64,000 bases of DNA, taken from NCBI GenBank assembly GCA_000507305.1, contig DF239288.1, positions 173,946 through 237,945 of the forward strand. Reading direction: 5' to 3'. The stretch's first letter is position 1. The number at the start of each line of letters is the position of its first letter. Both the position numbers and the translations under genes were made by a program. This DNA is from Breviolum minutum Mf 1.05b.01. Its lineage: Eukaryota > Sar > Dinophyceae > Suessiales > Symbiodiniaceae. Positions 12,088-22,211 of this stretch are shown in pieces. The notes beneath the pieces were generated by a model, which ran no database searches, was not told the DNA's origin, and saw nothing but the letters and a program-made list of their open reading frames with translations.

Positions 12088-15000
12088 ATGTTTGGAAACT
12101 TGGTGGAGAACCTGGGTCTGAAAGAAGGCCTTGCTGAATTCACTGAGCAATTTAACAAGGTCAGGGATCAAGGGATGGAGATGGAGAGAGAAAATTGGTT
12201 CATTTTTGCAAAAGCCAAGAACACATGTTTGGTGTGGTAAGGTGATATGTCCCCACATGGTTGGATGAAAATTGACCATGTTCAGGTTGCAGGCATGACT
12301 CTCACAACATCTCACCACCTCAGTAACATCATTGCTTTGCATCATCCAGGATGCCAAGACCACTATTGCGAACACGCAGTTTGCCAAGGACGCTTTGCTG
12401 GATGTCAGAAGTTCACTCTCGCACACAGATGGATGACTGCCAAAAACCACAAATACAATCAAGTACAGAGACTCAATTGATGTCAATTGCGTGTTGCAGC
12501 TGAGATACACTTGACTGCATATTGACTCCCTTTGGAAACGCAGGAGAGAGGCATCGACGTGGCCAAGCTGGACGAATGGGGCCAGCAGATGCAAGAGCAG
12601 GTGCTTGGCCACAAGTGGCAATTTGTGCAAAAACTCTTCAAAGATAAAAGTTGGTGAAAATAGTTGAAACTTATGTAAAAGTTTTTGACATGATTGACAT
12701 GATCACTGACTTTAATCATGTTTAGATCCCCTGTACAGCTCTGCTATTCATGTGTTCGTTTTTTTCCCGTCAGGCCATCCACAAGACCGCAGAGCTCCAC
12801 GGACGAACCATTGGACGAGCCGTCACCTCCTTGAACCTGTGAAAGTATCAGTTGATATTTGGCATGCACAGGTTATAAAGGCCCATATAGAACATAAATG
12901 AATCATAAATGAATATAACGCCCATATCAATCCAATGCTCATCCAGGGTTCATGTTTATTGAGATTCCAGATATGATTCCAGATCCCAGGTGGAAAGTCT
13001 CGCACAAGACGAGACCTTGGCACAACTTCTGGAATTGAAACAGTCCACGCCTCAAAAAACTGTGGAGCTCAACGTTTTCCCCTTAAGCAGCCTGACTTAC
13101 AATTTTGCCATGAACCAAGGCGCGATTCACTTCCAGAGGCCAGACACGTCGTGTCAACCAACTGGTTCTCATGATTCGAAGCGTCTTTGAATGTATGCAA
13201 AACACATCTGACATCCGATGTAATGTGTCCAGGATGATGCTTTAGATCCAGAGGCTGAAGCTGATCAAGGTTGATTTCCTTTGCACTTGAATCATATTGG
13301 TGGCTTTGTGGGCTGTGTGTCTTTTTCGAGTTTCTTCTCCCTTCACCTTTTTTTGCACATGGTTTTGTGATGTTTTGTGTGTGTTCGTGATCTTGCAGGT
13401 GCATCTCCTGTCTTTGAGAAGGCCCAGATCTCTGCGAGATCGAAAACCGAGGAGACTATGGCAGCTCCGGCACCAACCCCGACGGAACCGGAGAATGTGG
13501 AGCTGCCAGCAATACAGGTGCAGCGTGATTTCTGATATTCTAAATATATTTAGTTATGAACATTTTGTCAAAAAGGAAATGTTGCTAGCTTTTGCGCTGT
13601 TTGCAATGCAATATGGCATTGGTGCATTTGTGTTGCCATTGAATTGAATGAGTTGTACCTGTTGCATCACTCCGTTTACGACGTGGAGCGAGCGACTTTG
13701 CCTTTGGAGGCTGTCCCCGCTCGTGTGCCGGCAGAAAAGCCATCAACCGCCCCTAAAAGTGTCAAAGCGCCGGCAAAGCCGCCGCCCGCACAAGTAATGA
13801 AGTTGGAGGCCCGGGCAGAAAAAATTGGCAATTTCTGCAGAAATTGTTGAATTTGTTTGATCGCCGATCGCTTTTTTTGTTCTGCAGAAAAAGAATCGAA
13901 TGTAGCCGTAGCCTCGTGATGCACAATCTCGCTATGGAGATAAGAATCGGAAAGTGTTGTTTCCTTTGAGTTGATCAGGCGGAGCTGGCTGCTCAACGCG
14001 CTACTTGTGATGAGGTGACTTCTTGCATCTTGTTGCCCATGCCATGCGTATGCATCTGAAGCAGAAGCTCTCGTGTCTCAGGCCTTAGCCCATGTTGCCG
14101 AACTGGAGGCCATCAGTTGCTGCTGTGGATGCTATAGGATTTTAACGAACGGAACGGAATGATTGTTTATTTGAAAAGCTTGGATTGAAAAGGTGAAACG
14201 ACTGAAATCACAGCCCCCTGAGCATTCACGAGCGGCCCAACATTTGCTGTAACAAAGGAACAATGTGATGCAATGCAATGCATCTTTCCGCAGTGTGGCT
14301 GAAGTGTGGCCAAAGTTGCCACCCATCCTGCATTTGTTGACGACACAGCATCTCATGGCAAGCAGGGACCCTGCGAAAGGATGCCAGATATGCCAGGAAC
14401 AAGGCAAATCGGGAATTTGGAACCCATTGCATGGCTTAAGGCGGCAGATTACAGAGACTACGAGCAGCAGATTGCACTGAAAGCTCATTTGGACAGTTTG
14501 GCAGTGGAACTTTCACTGCTTCGTTCGGATGTGGTGGACGTCTTGCATCGGAGGCAGCTCAGAAGACAGCGAGATGACATCTTTCGGCTTTGGCATTTCC
14601 ATGTCGCCTTGGAAAAATTGCAGCCTGGGCAGTTGCAGCCAACACCAAGTCATTCAAGTCCTCGACGCGCAAGAGCTGAAGGAAATCTCAAAGACTTGCG
14701 CCATGAGAACACGCTGAGGTGTGCTACTTTGCTATGTTTCTTCCTTTCTAGCTCCTTGTTGCAACAGATTCTGAGCAACTGGCGCCTAGTGGTGCACCGT
14801 TTGCACAAGCCTTTGGATTTAAGAGCTTTTCCTGCCTGGCGCTTGCAGCTGTTTCTCTGGGCTTGGCGATCTGCGGTTGAGATAAAAGGTACAGCCAACA
14901 ACCGCATGTCCCTGCGACGGAGGTTGGATGAAGAGTCCCTCGGAGTTTTTCAACCACGCATCAGAAGCCCAATGATAGTCCCTACTGATGTAGTACAACT

Positions 15001-18000
15001 TTTGCATTTGAAAGCTGCAAATGCCTTGCGCACTTTGCGTGATAACGATTTGGCCTACTTTGTTCTACAAGCTTGGAATGGAGTAGTTGTTTCGGCCACC
15101 TTGGCCCAGATTGGGGTCCGTCCAACTGCGGTCTTCCAACCCAACCCCGGTGATACGGTTCGTGACCGCCAGTGGACGGGACGCTTGGCTGGCCAAAGAT
15201 TTCCAGCACGACCAGTGGTCTTCAAGAGGAGCACCATAACCATGGTCAATGTTCTCCAGGCCTGGATTCTGGGAGATCTTTGGGAAGAGCAAATTTGAGT
15301 GGGTTTTTGATGTATTTTTTGTGATGCTGATAAGCGTTCAGTTGAGTCCATGGTGCTAGTACTGGTAGGTCCGAATCAGGAAATGAAAATAACAATCCAG
15401 TAACCAACATGAATTGATGTCAAGATGTACGACATTCCGCATACGCTGCATATGTGGTGCGATTCGACTTTGCTACTCCCCAAGCCCCAGGCTTGGCAAG
15501 ATGCATGCATTTCCTCCAGACAAGGACGTCAACACATCAAGAGTGCAGCCGCTCGTGTTTGTCGCGAGACCTTGCGTTTGGTATGGTACACATGGCATCA
15601 TCTTGGAAAGGCCGAAAAGGCTCAGAGGATGCTAATGAGGATGCACGTCCAAACATTGAAACTCTTAGCATCCAGAAATTCCAGACATATGCTTCATTTG
15701 ATTTGGAAGACTTGGGTACTGAGTAGTAAATTCATGAAGGCCAGTGCCAGGCGAGATTTTCAATTACGGCGCTTGGGGATGGAAGCATCAGAGGCCTTGC
15801 GCTCTGTTTGGCGTTGTGGCCAAACCCTGGTGCTTTTCAGGTCATGGCATTGGCTCACCGTGGCACATGCCTTTGACAACCGCCAGCAGCAATTGCAAAT
15901 TGACTTACAGAATGCCTTGCTGCGTGGTCGTGTTTTAGAAGGTGCACACGCTGCCAGGAGCAATGATGCAAGACATTACAGTCTTGCCATGATTTTTGGA
16001 AGATGGAGAGATTTGGTTCGAATGTGGCGTTTGAAATGCCAGGTTTTTGGACCCAAAAAGCTCCTCCAAGAGATTTGGCTCCTTTGGGTGTGCTATATCC
16101 AACAGTCTCAGGGAGACAAGGAACATCATGGACGCTACGAGAAGCAGTCTGAGAAGTTGAGAAACGCCTCGGTCAAAGCGACATCATGTTGTCAGATGTT
16201 ATCCAAAAGCTTGGCTTCGTCTGCTTCCTCAGCATCCTTCCATGCTTGGGCCATGTTGTTGGCAAAGAAACGCAATGACACGTTGAGAACAGCACAGAGA
16301 GAACGGCATTTTGAAGGGCAAGTGATGGCCTGGTGTCAGCGAGGTGTACGAAAGCTTTGCCATGACATTTTTGGGAGTTGGTGTTCTTACTTCAGAGGAC
16401 GACAGCTGATGAATCGGATCACACAACTGACCTACCTTCGTATACTGGAGAAAGATGCAACAATACTTCGAGATTGCTACAATTTTTGGAATACCCTGAT
16501 GTTAAGACGACGTCATGGGTGTGACAAGTTGCAATTGCAGCAACTTCAACATGGAAGGGCTGCTCTTCAGTTTGCCTTTCAGTGCTGGTTATACTTCATG
16601 GCCATGGCAGTGCAGGCGCACTTAGGGACGCAAACAAAAGCTCGCAGTGAGCAGCTCTTACAATCAGCAGCCATAAGGAAGTCCAGGCAAGAACTCCGTT
16701 GTGTTTTCCTAGCTTGGCTTCAACATCTTCGAGCTGCTCATCGAGTGGATGCATCACTTGCACTGGCTCAGTCAGAAGTTGAATGGTTGTCTCATGCTTG
16801 CTACAGTGCCTGGAGAGTGGCAACGATGCTTGGCGCTCAGCAAAATCATGAAGCTCGGTTGCAGCAAAGACGCCAGTGGGCCGAATCGGCACGACAGGAC
16901 CGGTACCTCTTGAGACATTGCGTCAGTGCATGGCGCGGGGAGATTTTGGACAAGTACCGACAGGAAACCCGACGGTGCAACAAAGAGGCCGCTAGTTCGA
17001 AGGTCCATGTCTTACAACTTCAAGACTTGCTGTCAAAAGAGAGACGTAACACATGCTACAGGGACTTCTATTTGCCAGCAATCTTGGCTTGCTGGAGGAA
17101 CGAAGCTGTGGTGAGGAGCCGCAGCAGGACAAGCAATGCGTTCCTATTGTCCACTTGCATGCTTGGATGGAAATCTCATTGGAGCAGCCACAGGCATATT
17201 GCTACAACCAAGATGCTGCGGGCCTTGGAGAAGCTTTCTGCACGTTTGTTGCGTGAGAAATCGCTACAGCTGTGCAAGCAAGTTTATCATGCCTGGTGCC
17301 AAGCTAGAGCATCTGCAGAAAATGCAAAACTCTTCACATGGAGGATGTTGCATGTCCGAAGGCGAGGTCTTTCGCAGATCTTTTTCTACAGATGGTTGGC
17401 TGCGATGCTCATGAAGCGACAGCGTCGCTTGCAACACTTCAAATTTCAAATGCAGGCGAAAACATCTCGAGATTTGAACATGACACGAGCCTTGACTTTT
17501 TATCATTGGCGTGGAGCTTTGTCTCCGGCTCGTGTCTATGCATACAATTTGCTCTTGAAATGTCTAGGTCATCGAACTTTACTGGATTTAGTCTTTCGAT
17601 GCTGGCGAAGTGTGATTGAGCGCTCTGAGCCGACTAGACTGACTAGACTTGATGGCGCAGGTCAAGTTGCAGATGCTGCAGATGAGATGCTTGAGCTTTG
17701 TAAATGTCTAGAGACACAGAATGCCGATTTGCTGCTCTTGTTGCAAGAGCGCGCTAATGCAAATGCCTTGTTGGAAGTGGAGTTGCAAGAGTCGAGGCAA
17801 CCCACCCAACCCGGAAGCTTCTGAAAGCTGAAAGCTGCTTTCGCAAACGTACCATTGAAATCAATCGAATTCCGCGATCTGCGTGGCCAATAGGATTCCA
17901 GTTGTTTGGCAGACACTCCTTGTGCATCGTTTTGTGATGTTTTGTGGTGGTTCCCAGCTGTGTGTCTCCGTGTCCTGAATTGTCTCGCACTCGTCATGTC

Positions 18001-19730
18001 GCGTTGTGGCTGAACCAGGCACGCCTTGCAGAGCTCTCTGCTATATCGGATGATGCTTTTGGCCAGGCAGATGAAGCAAAACAACAGGCGCGGCATTCCT
18101 CACCTGATCATTGCAGAAAGGATCATAAGAAGTAGAAAAACTCATATAAAATCATATAAAAACATGATCCTCAGAAAGGTACCGCAATTCCACTTTGGTC
18201 AAGGTTGACATTAATTGCTAGCTGCAATCTAAATTGTATAATTTTCGATTCCTTAGCCAGCAATTGTCAGCTGCGCCTTTTTGTCATCTTATCCTGCGTT
18301 AATCTTCATTGCATGCTTCTCTTTCTGACCAGGCCTTGCTTTTGAGACGGGCCGTTGAGGTGCCATCGGAGCGGGAGTCGCTGGCCACAACACACGAACA
18401 CACTCGCACAGGAGAAGGACTCTGCCATTGCACGCCTTGCTGAGGTCCAAGGCTTAAGAGATCGATAGCACATCATGATCGGTTTGTGCTGGTTTGTGTA
18501 GGTGCCGTGTTCAAACTGTTGTTTTGTACTTTCATGATGATGATAGTAGCTCTGATCACAATAATCAGACTGACGATAAGCACAATTACGATAATAATAA
18601 TCATCATAATCATCATCATGATTTTCAGTTTTTGCATCAGTTTTGGCATTGTTTGATCACGATGACAACGAATGACGATGAAGAGGTGCAGTTTAAATTT
18701 GGAGAATTTCATTGCGAGAACTTCAGCAGACCTGTGAGGCCCAGACACAACTGGAAGAGCAGTTGAGCACCTCCGAAGCCAAGCTTCAGCAGAATGAGGC
18801 GAGACCATTCGGGCTGTTTGACAAGCGCTTGGACATGACGTGAAATGACTCAGTGGAGGTCTCATTGTACTTGAGAAAAGACAAACTGGTTGGTTATGTT
18901 GTATAGGGGATTATCACACCCATTCTCATGAGATTTATGATAAGCCAGTATATGACATATGATTCTATATATATATACATATAAGTATCCTTATTGACTT
19001 ATTGACCAGCCAGCACCGTGGAATGTAACAAGGGTTTCTTTGTGGCTCACTTCTTGCTAGTAACACGATCATGTTCGCTTTGATTTCCTCGTGGTATTGA
19101 ATCTCCATGAAGGCCAGCTTCATGGAGAGAGTGCAGCGCGAGGTGAGCCAGAAAGAGCAAGAGCTACTGGATGAGGCAGTTTGGACACGGTGAGAACGTA
19201 ATGGAAATGGCTGGGATGTAACTTAGTTTGTACATTCTTGTGTCAGAATCGAATCTGCCACTCCTAGAATTTCCATTAATTTCCATTTGATGCAGAGTCG
19301 CAGAGTCATATTTTTCAGGTGGCCTATTTGCGCAAGGCCGGAGATGCTAAAGAGCGGCGGCTCCAGGATTTACAGGCCACAGTTGGGATGAAGAGAGAGG
19401 TACTCCCCTAGTAGCTGAGTTCGTTTGCTGTTTTCATGTGGAAACTGCGGACCCAATTGCTTGCAAGCTCTGGAGACAAGCCATCCCAGAATGATATCAG
19501 TCGCTTGCCTTGCCCTCGCTGGTGCAGGCGGAAAAAGCTGCAATGGAGCGGCGTTTCTTGGTGAAGGCTAGCGCTAATGTGCAGGCCCCAGAGCAACAAT
19601 TCAATGTCATCCATGCAGTCATGAAATCGAAGCCATGAATCATGGCAAACATGAAAGATGATTCTGTTTCTCCCAGGTTGGAGATTCTGGTGATGTCATG
19701 CTGGAGGCGGTGCAAGAGGAGAAGTTCTGA
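12088..19730 (+). CDS. SFI1-type centrin-binding-repeat and coiled-coil protein, many exons
   Basis: I assemble this from + strand exons of one style. The likely start is ATG 12088 (MFGNLVENLGLKEGLAEF). Small exons follow at about 12350-12430, 12545-12604, 12779-12838, 12990-13067, 13231-13271, 13399-13516, 13677-13794 and 14080-14125, encoding charged, alanine-rich and proline-rich helical stretches. Two large exons carry the repeat region (about 14306-15298 and 15425/15493-17824). Short coiled-coil exons close it (about 18019-18118, 18333-18470, 18729-18800, 19110-19190, 19317-19400, 19528-19620), ending with VGDSGDVMLEAVQEEKF and TGA at 19728-19730. SFI1-type repeats bind centrins at centrosomes and basal bodies, so a cytoskeletal or flagellar-base role is likely. 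Whether all pieces form one mRNA is inference. The 18333-18470 exon needs a frame change near 18395 to keep its heptad pattern, so it may contain a mini-intron or frameshift. Confidence 0.65.
14306..15298 (+). CDS. Exon with first SFI1-like repeats (part of the 12.1-19.7 kb gene)
   Basis: An open frame of 330 codons. The recognisable coding begins near 14400 (LEPIAWLKAADYRDYEQQ). Repeats with aromatic-Leu-x2-Trp spacing are visible: DDIFRLWHFHVALEKL, LQQILSNWRLVVHRL, LQLFLWAWRSAVEI and LAYFVLQAWNGVVVSA. A basic, proline-rich linker lies around residues 250-310. The frame ends in a stop just after a candidate donor (GTGGGT at 15299). It most likely splices to the larger repeat exon that follows, because the repeat pattern continues there. 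Confidence 0.6.
   Translation: MAKVATHPAFVDDTASHGKQGPCERMPDMPGTRQIGNLEPIAWLKAADYRDYEQQIALKAHLDSLAVELSLLRSDVVDVLHRRQLRRQRDDIFRLWHFHVALEKLQPGQLQPTPSHSSPRRARAEGNLKDLRHENTLRCATLLCFFLSSSLLQQILSNWRLVVHRLHKPLDLRAFPAWRLQLFLWAWRSAVEIKGTANNRMSLRRRLDEESLGVFQPRIRSPMIVPTDVVQLLHLKAANALRTLRDNDLAYFVLQAWNGVVVSATLAQIGVRPTAVFQPNPGDTVRDRQWTGRLAGQRFPARPVVFKRSTITMVNVLQAWILGDLWEEQI
15425..17824 (+). CDS. Main SFI1/centrin-binding-repeat exon, about 18 repeats
   Basis: An unbroken open frame of 799 codons, unusually long for this intron-dense gene. A good acceptor (ccccaag-ccccag) at about 15492 suggests the true exon begins there. I count about 18 copies of a roughly 25-40 residue helical repeat with a conserved Trp, for example LRLVWYTWHHL, LHLIWKTWVL, LAMIFGRWRDLVRMW, LQFAFQCWLYFMAM, LRCVFLAWLQHLRAA, CKQVYHAWCQARA and LDLVFRCWRSVIERS. 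This fits the SFI1 repeat, in which each unit forms a helix gripped by one centrin. Cys often precedes the aromatic position. The last about 50 residues turn into an acidic leucine-rich coiled coil. The frame runs past a likely GC-type donor before its stop. Confidence 0.8.
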   Translation: MYDIPHTLHMWCDSTLLLPKPQAWQDACISSRQGRQHIKSAAARVCRETLRLVWYTWHHLGKAEKAQRMLMRMHVQTLKLLASRNSRHMLHLIWKTWVLSSKFMKASARRDFQLRRLGMEASEALRSVWRCGQTLVLFRSWHWLTVAHAFDNRQQQLQIDLQNALLRGRVLEGAHAARSNDARHYSLAMIFGRWRDLVRMWRLKCQVFGPKKLLQEIWLLWVCYIQQSQGDKEHHGRYEKQSEKLRNASVKATSCCQMLSKSLASSASSASFHAWAMLLAKKRNDTLRTAQRERHFEGQVMAWCQRGVRKLCHDIFGSWCSYFRGRQLMNRITQLTYLRILEKDATILRDCYNFWNTLMLRRRHGCDKLQLQQLQHGRAALQFAFQCWLYFMAMAVQAHLGTQTKARSEQLLQSAAIRKSRQELRCVFLAWLQHLRAAHRVDASLALAQSEVEWLSHACYSAWRVATMLGAQQNHEARLQQRRQWAESARQDRYLLRHCVSAWRGEILDKYRQETRRCNKEAASSKVHVLQLQDLLSKERRNTCYRDFYLPAILACWRNEAVVRSRSRTSNAFLLSTCMLGWKSHWSSHRHIATTKMLRALEKLSARLLREKSLQLCKQVYHAWCQARASAENAKLFTWRMLHVRRRGLSQIFFYRWLAAMLMKRQRRLQHFKFQMQAKTSRDLNMTRALTFYHWRGALSPARVYAYNLLLKCLGHRTLLDLVFRCWRSVIERSEPTRLTRLDGAGQVADAADEMLELCKCLETQNADLLLLLQERANANALLEVELQESRQPTQPGSF
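18520..18625. repeat. Degenerate (GAT/AAT/CAT)n trinucleotide tract
   Basis: Interrupted runs of gat, aat and cat triplets lie in an intron of the SFI1-type gene. Both strands give Asp/Asn/His or Ile/Met-rich open frames that have no other coding features. It is an imperfect, older microsatellite. Confidence 0.7.
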
Positions 19731-19916
19731 TTCTGTATCACGGACAGATGGGAACAGATTGAATTGAAGTTGTATTTGATTTAAACAGGCTTCTCTTTAC
19801 AAAGTGTTCACACAAAAAAGATCGCATTTCACGTTGGCCAGGATGCGTGCATTTCTTTATCAACTTTTATCACAAATGCATTAGCATCCCCAGCTCACAC
19901 TCAACCCTCAGCTGTG

Positions 19917-20404
19917 TCAAGATCTACTTTTTTCCAAGATGATGGTGGACAATGCCATTGAAAAACCCAAAGCAATACCCGGCTGCTTAAAGGCCCATAC
20001 TGCAATTGCAAGAGCCTTCGGAGACACATCACTGCAGGCAACAACGTGCAAATGTGCGATTTTTTCAGGGGGGGGCGTTACCATCTTCATGCAGCAACGC
20101 ATGCCACATGTCATTTAACACATCTACAGTTGTGCACGATGTATCACGATGTCTCGTTGCTTCGCCCTTGTTGCAGCATCCATTTCTTCGGTTCCTCGAT
20201 GAACCAATGCTGCGGCAAGCCCAGTTGAAAGAAATTGTGCAAGGGACTGAAACTGAGAAAAGTAAACAGATCGGCAGTTCTGCGCAGGCCCCTGGACAAA
20301 GACATTTCACAATGTTCATATTGCAGCTGCCATTCCACACAGGAAATTCATGGCTTTGCTCTTTAAGCAGCCGCTCTTTCGGAGACTCTTCGCAAGTGCC
20401 TTAG
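19917..20404 (-). CDS. Weak coding-like segment, possibly helical-repeat protein end
   Basis: The - strand reads alanine-rich helical phrases: SPKALAIAVWAFKQPG near 19990, with related SQPKALAKSLRKSG near 20395, and LSTIILEKSRS before a stop at 19917. The first phrase resembles the L-A-x-x-x-W-A-F repeats of RAP/octotricopeptide-type organelle RNA-binding proteins, which are numerous in dinoflagellates. However, the + strand is also open here (20006-20404, 132 codons), so strand and identity are uncertain. If the - reading is right, the convergence of the two gene arrays lies between 19731 and 19916. Confidence 0.3.
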
Positions 20405-20639
20405 GTTGAGAGCTCTAGAAAGCAAGAACTTCTTGCCTATCTTAAAGCATCTCCGTGCTTTGTATACCCATTGGCAAGTTCTGATGCCAATGGGATACCC
20501 TTCATCTTATTTGTCTTTGTGCGATTCCTGGCAGTTTGGGGCAACCGCTCTCCTTTGGCTCTATGTGATGCTCATCATCTTTTCGTCGGGAGGATCTGAA
20601 GCAATACATACCTGAAAAGCGCTGAAAAACACTCCCTGC

Positions 20640-21840
20640 CGATTCTTATCAATCTATTTTCTAAATTTGTTATCATCTTTTTCAGAGCAAATATCTTGTT
20701 TATAATTGATCAATATCAATTTATTTCAAAAGCAAGAAGTTAGACAAACAAACTATTCAAAATTTAATTTTTGTATGTATGACCATTCCATATTTGATAC
20801 AGAATATTTTTAGGGAGATTATTCATAATTCCATATGAATATTTCTCCAAAGGAACAATGGATAATAAGATACGGGTTCTAGAAATCTGCTATATTTTTT
20901 TGGTAATAATTGTTGCTGTTGGTTCTTGGAAAGATAATATTATTTTCTTTAATTTGATTTTAGATATACCGCTAAATATAATAGAAAATTAATATTTAAA
21001 AAATAAAAATAACTAAAAAATATATTAAAAAGATAAATTANNNNNNNNNNNNNNNNNNNNNNNNNNNNNNNNNNNNNNNNNNNNNNNNNNNNNNNNNNNN
21101 NNNNNNNNNNNNNNNNNNNNNNNNNNNNNNNNNNNNNNNNNNNNNNNNNNNNNNNNNNNNNNNNNNNNNNNNNNNNNNNNNNNNNNNNNNNNNNNNNNNN
21201 NNNNNNNNNNNNNNNNNNNNNNNNNNNNNNNNNNNNNNNNNNNNNNNNNNNNNNNNNNNNNNNNNNNNNNNNNNNNNNNNNNNNNNNNNNNNNNNNNNNN
21301 NNNNNNNNNNNNNNNNNNNNNNNNNNNNNNNNNNNNNNNNNNNNATTAAATTATTTTTTAATATTTATAAAAAATATTTTATATATATGAAAATTAATTT
21401 ATATCTAATAAAAAAATTAATTAAAAAATAATAAAAGATTAATTTATTTAGATATTTTATAAAAATAATTCGATTATTAAATCAATAAAAAATCTTAGTT
21501 TAAAAAAAATAAATAAATAAATAAATAAATATTTAAAAAGACATAAGATATTTTAATATTATTATTTTAATACAAAAAATTAAATTTTAATATAATAATT
21601 ATATTAAAATTATTGTTTTTTTAAATAAAATTTTATAAATTAAAAAAATATTTTTGCAAAATAACGGTTTTTTATAAAGAGGTCAATTCCTTTGATAATG
21701 AAAAAAAATATATAGTGGGGGATAATTTTGATTTGTAGCCAGTATCGGATTATCTATTTTTTAAAAGAAATTGCAGACATCATATATCATTTCAAATACG
21801 TAGGTCATAATCGCAATCCTTTTGGAATATTTTCGCATGA
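20640..21840. other. Extremely A+T-rich island at the array convergence
   Basis: Base composition changes abruptly here. For example, bases 21361-21420 contain only 2 G/C of 60. The tract has homopolymer-like A and T runs and a short (AAAT)n at about 21508-21531. No gene is readable on either strand. It flanks the assembly gap on both sides and fades to normal composition by about 21850. It could be a domain-boundary or centromere-like element, a low-complexity expansion, or a joining artefact around the gap. Confidence 0.85.
21041..21344. other. Assembly gap (304 N)
   Basis: A run of undetermined bases lies inside the A+T-rich island. Its true length and content are unknown. Confidence 1.
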
Positions 21841-22211
21841 GAATATTCTTTGGACGAGCAATTTCGTGTTGCATTTTTTGGAACACATTTGAACGTCTAC
21901 CTCTGCGAATTCTGGCTCACAAGAGCATCAGCCAATCTCCATGTCCATGGCGTCATTGAATTGTTGGCCTCAATCCGCAGAATGTTACCTTGTTGATATT
22001 TTCCCACAAAATGTGGATCATCCAAATAACCCAAGCAGTTCCAGTTCTTTGGACTTCGAATTACCAGAAGAATTACCGAATTGAAACCAGTCAAAGAAAC
22101 CATCGAAATCTGACAATTTTCCAAAAATCCAAAATGTACTTCCGCCCCATGAGATCGAGTGATTCCAAAAGATTTCGTGTGTCTTCCCATTTTGTAATCA
22201 CCAAAGTGGGT

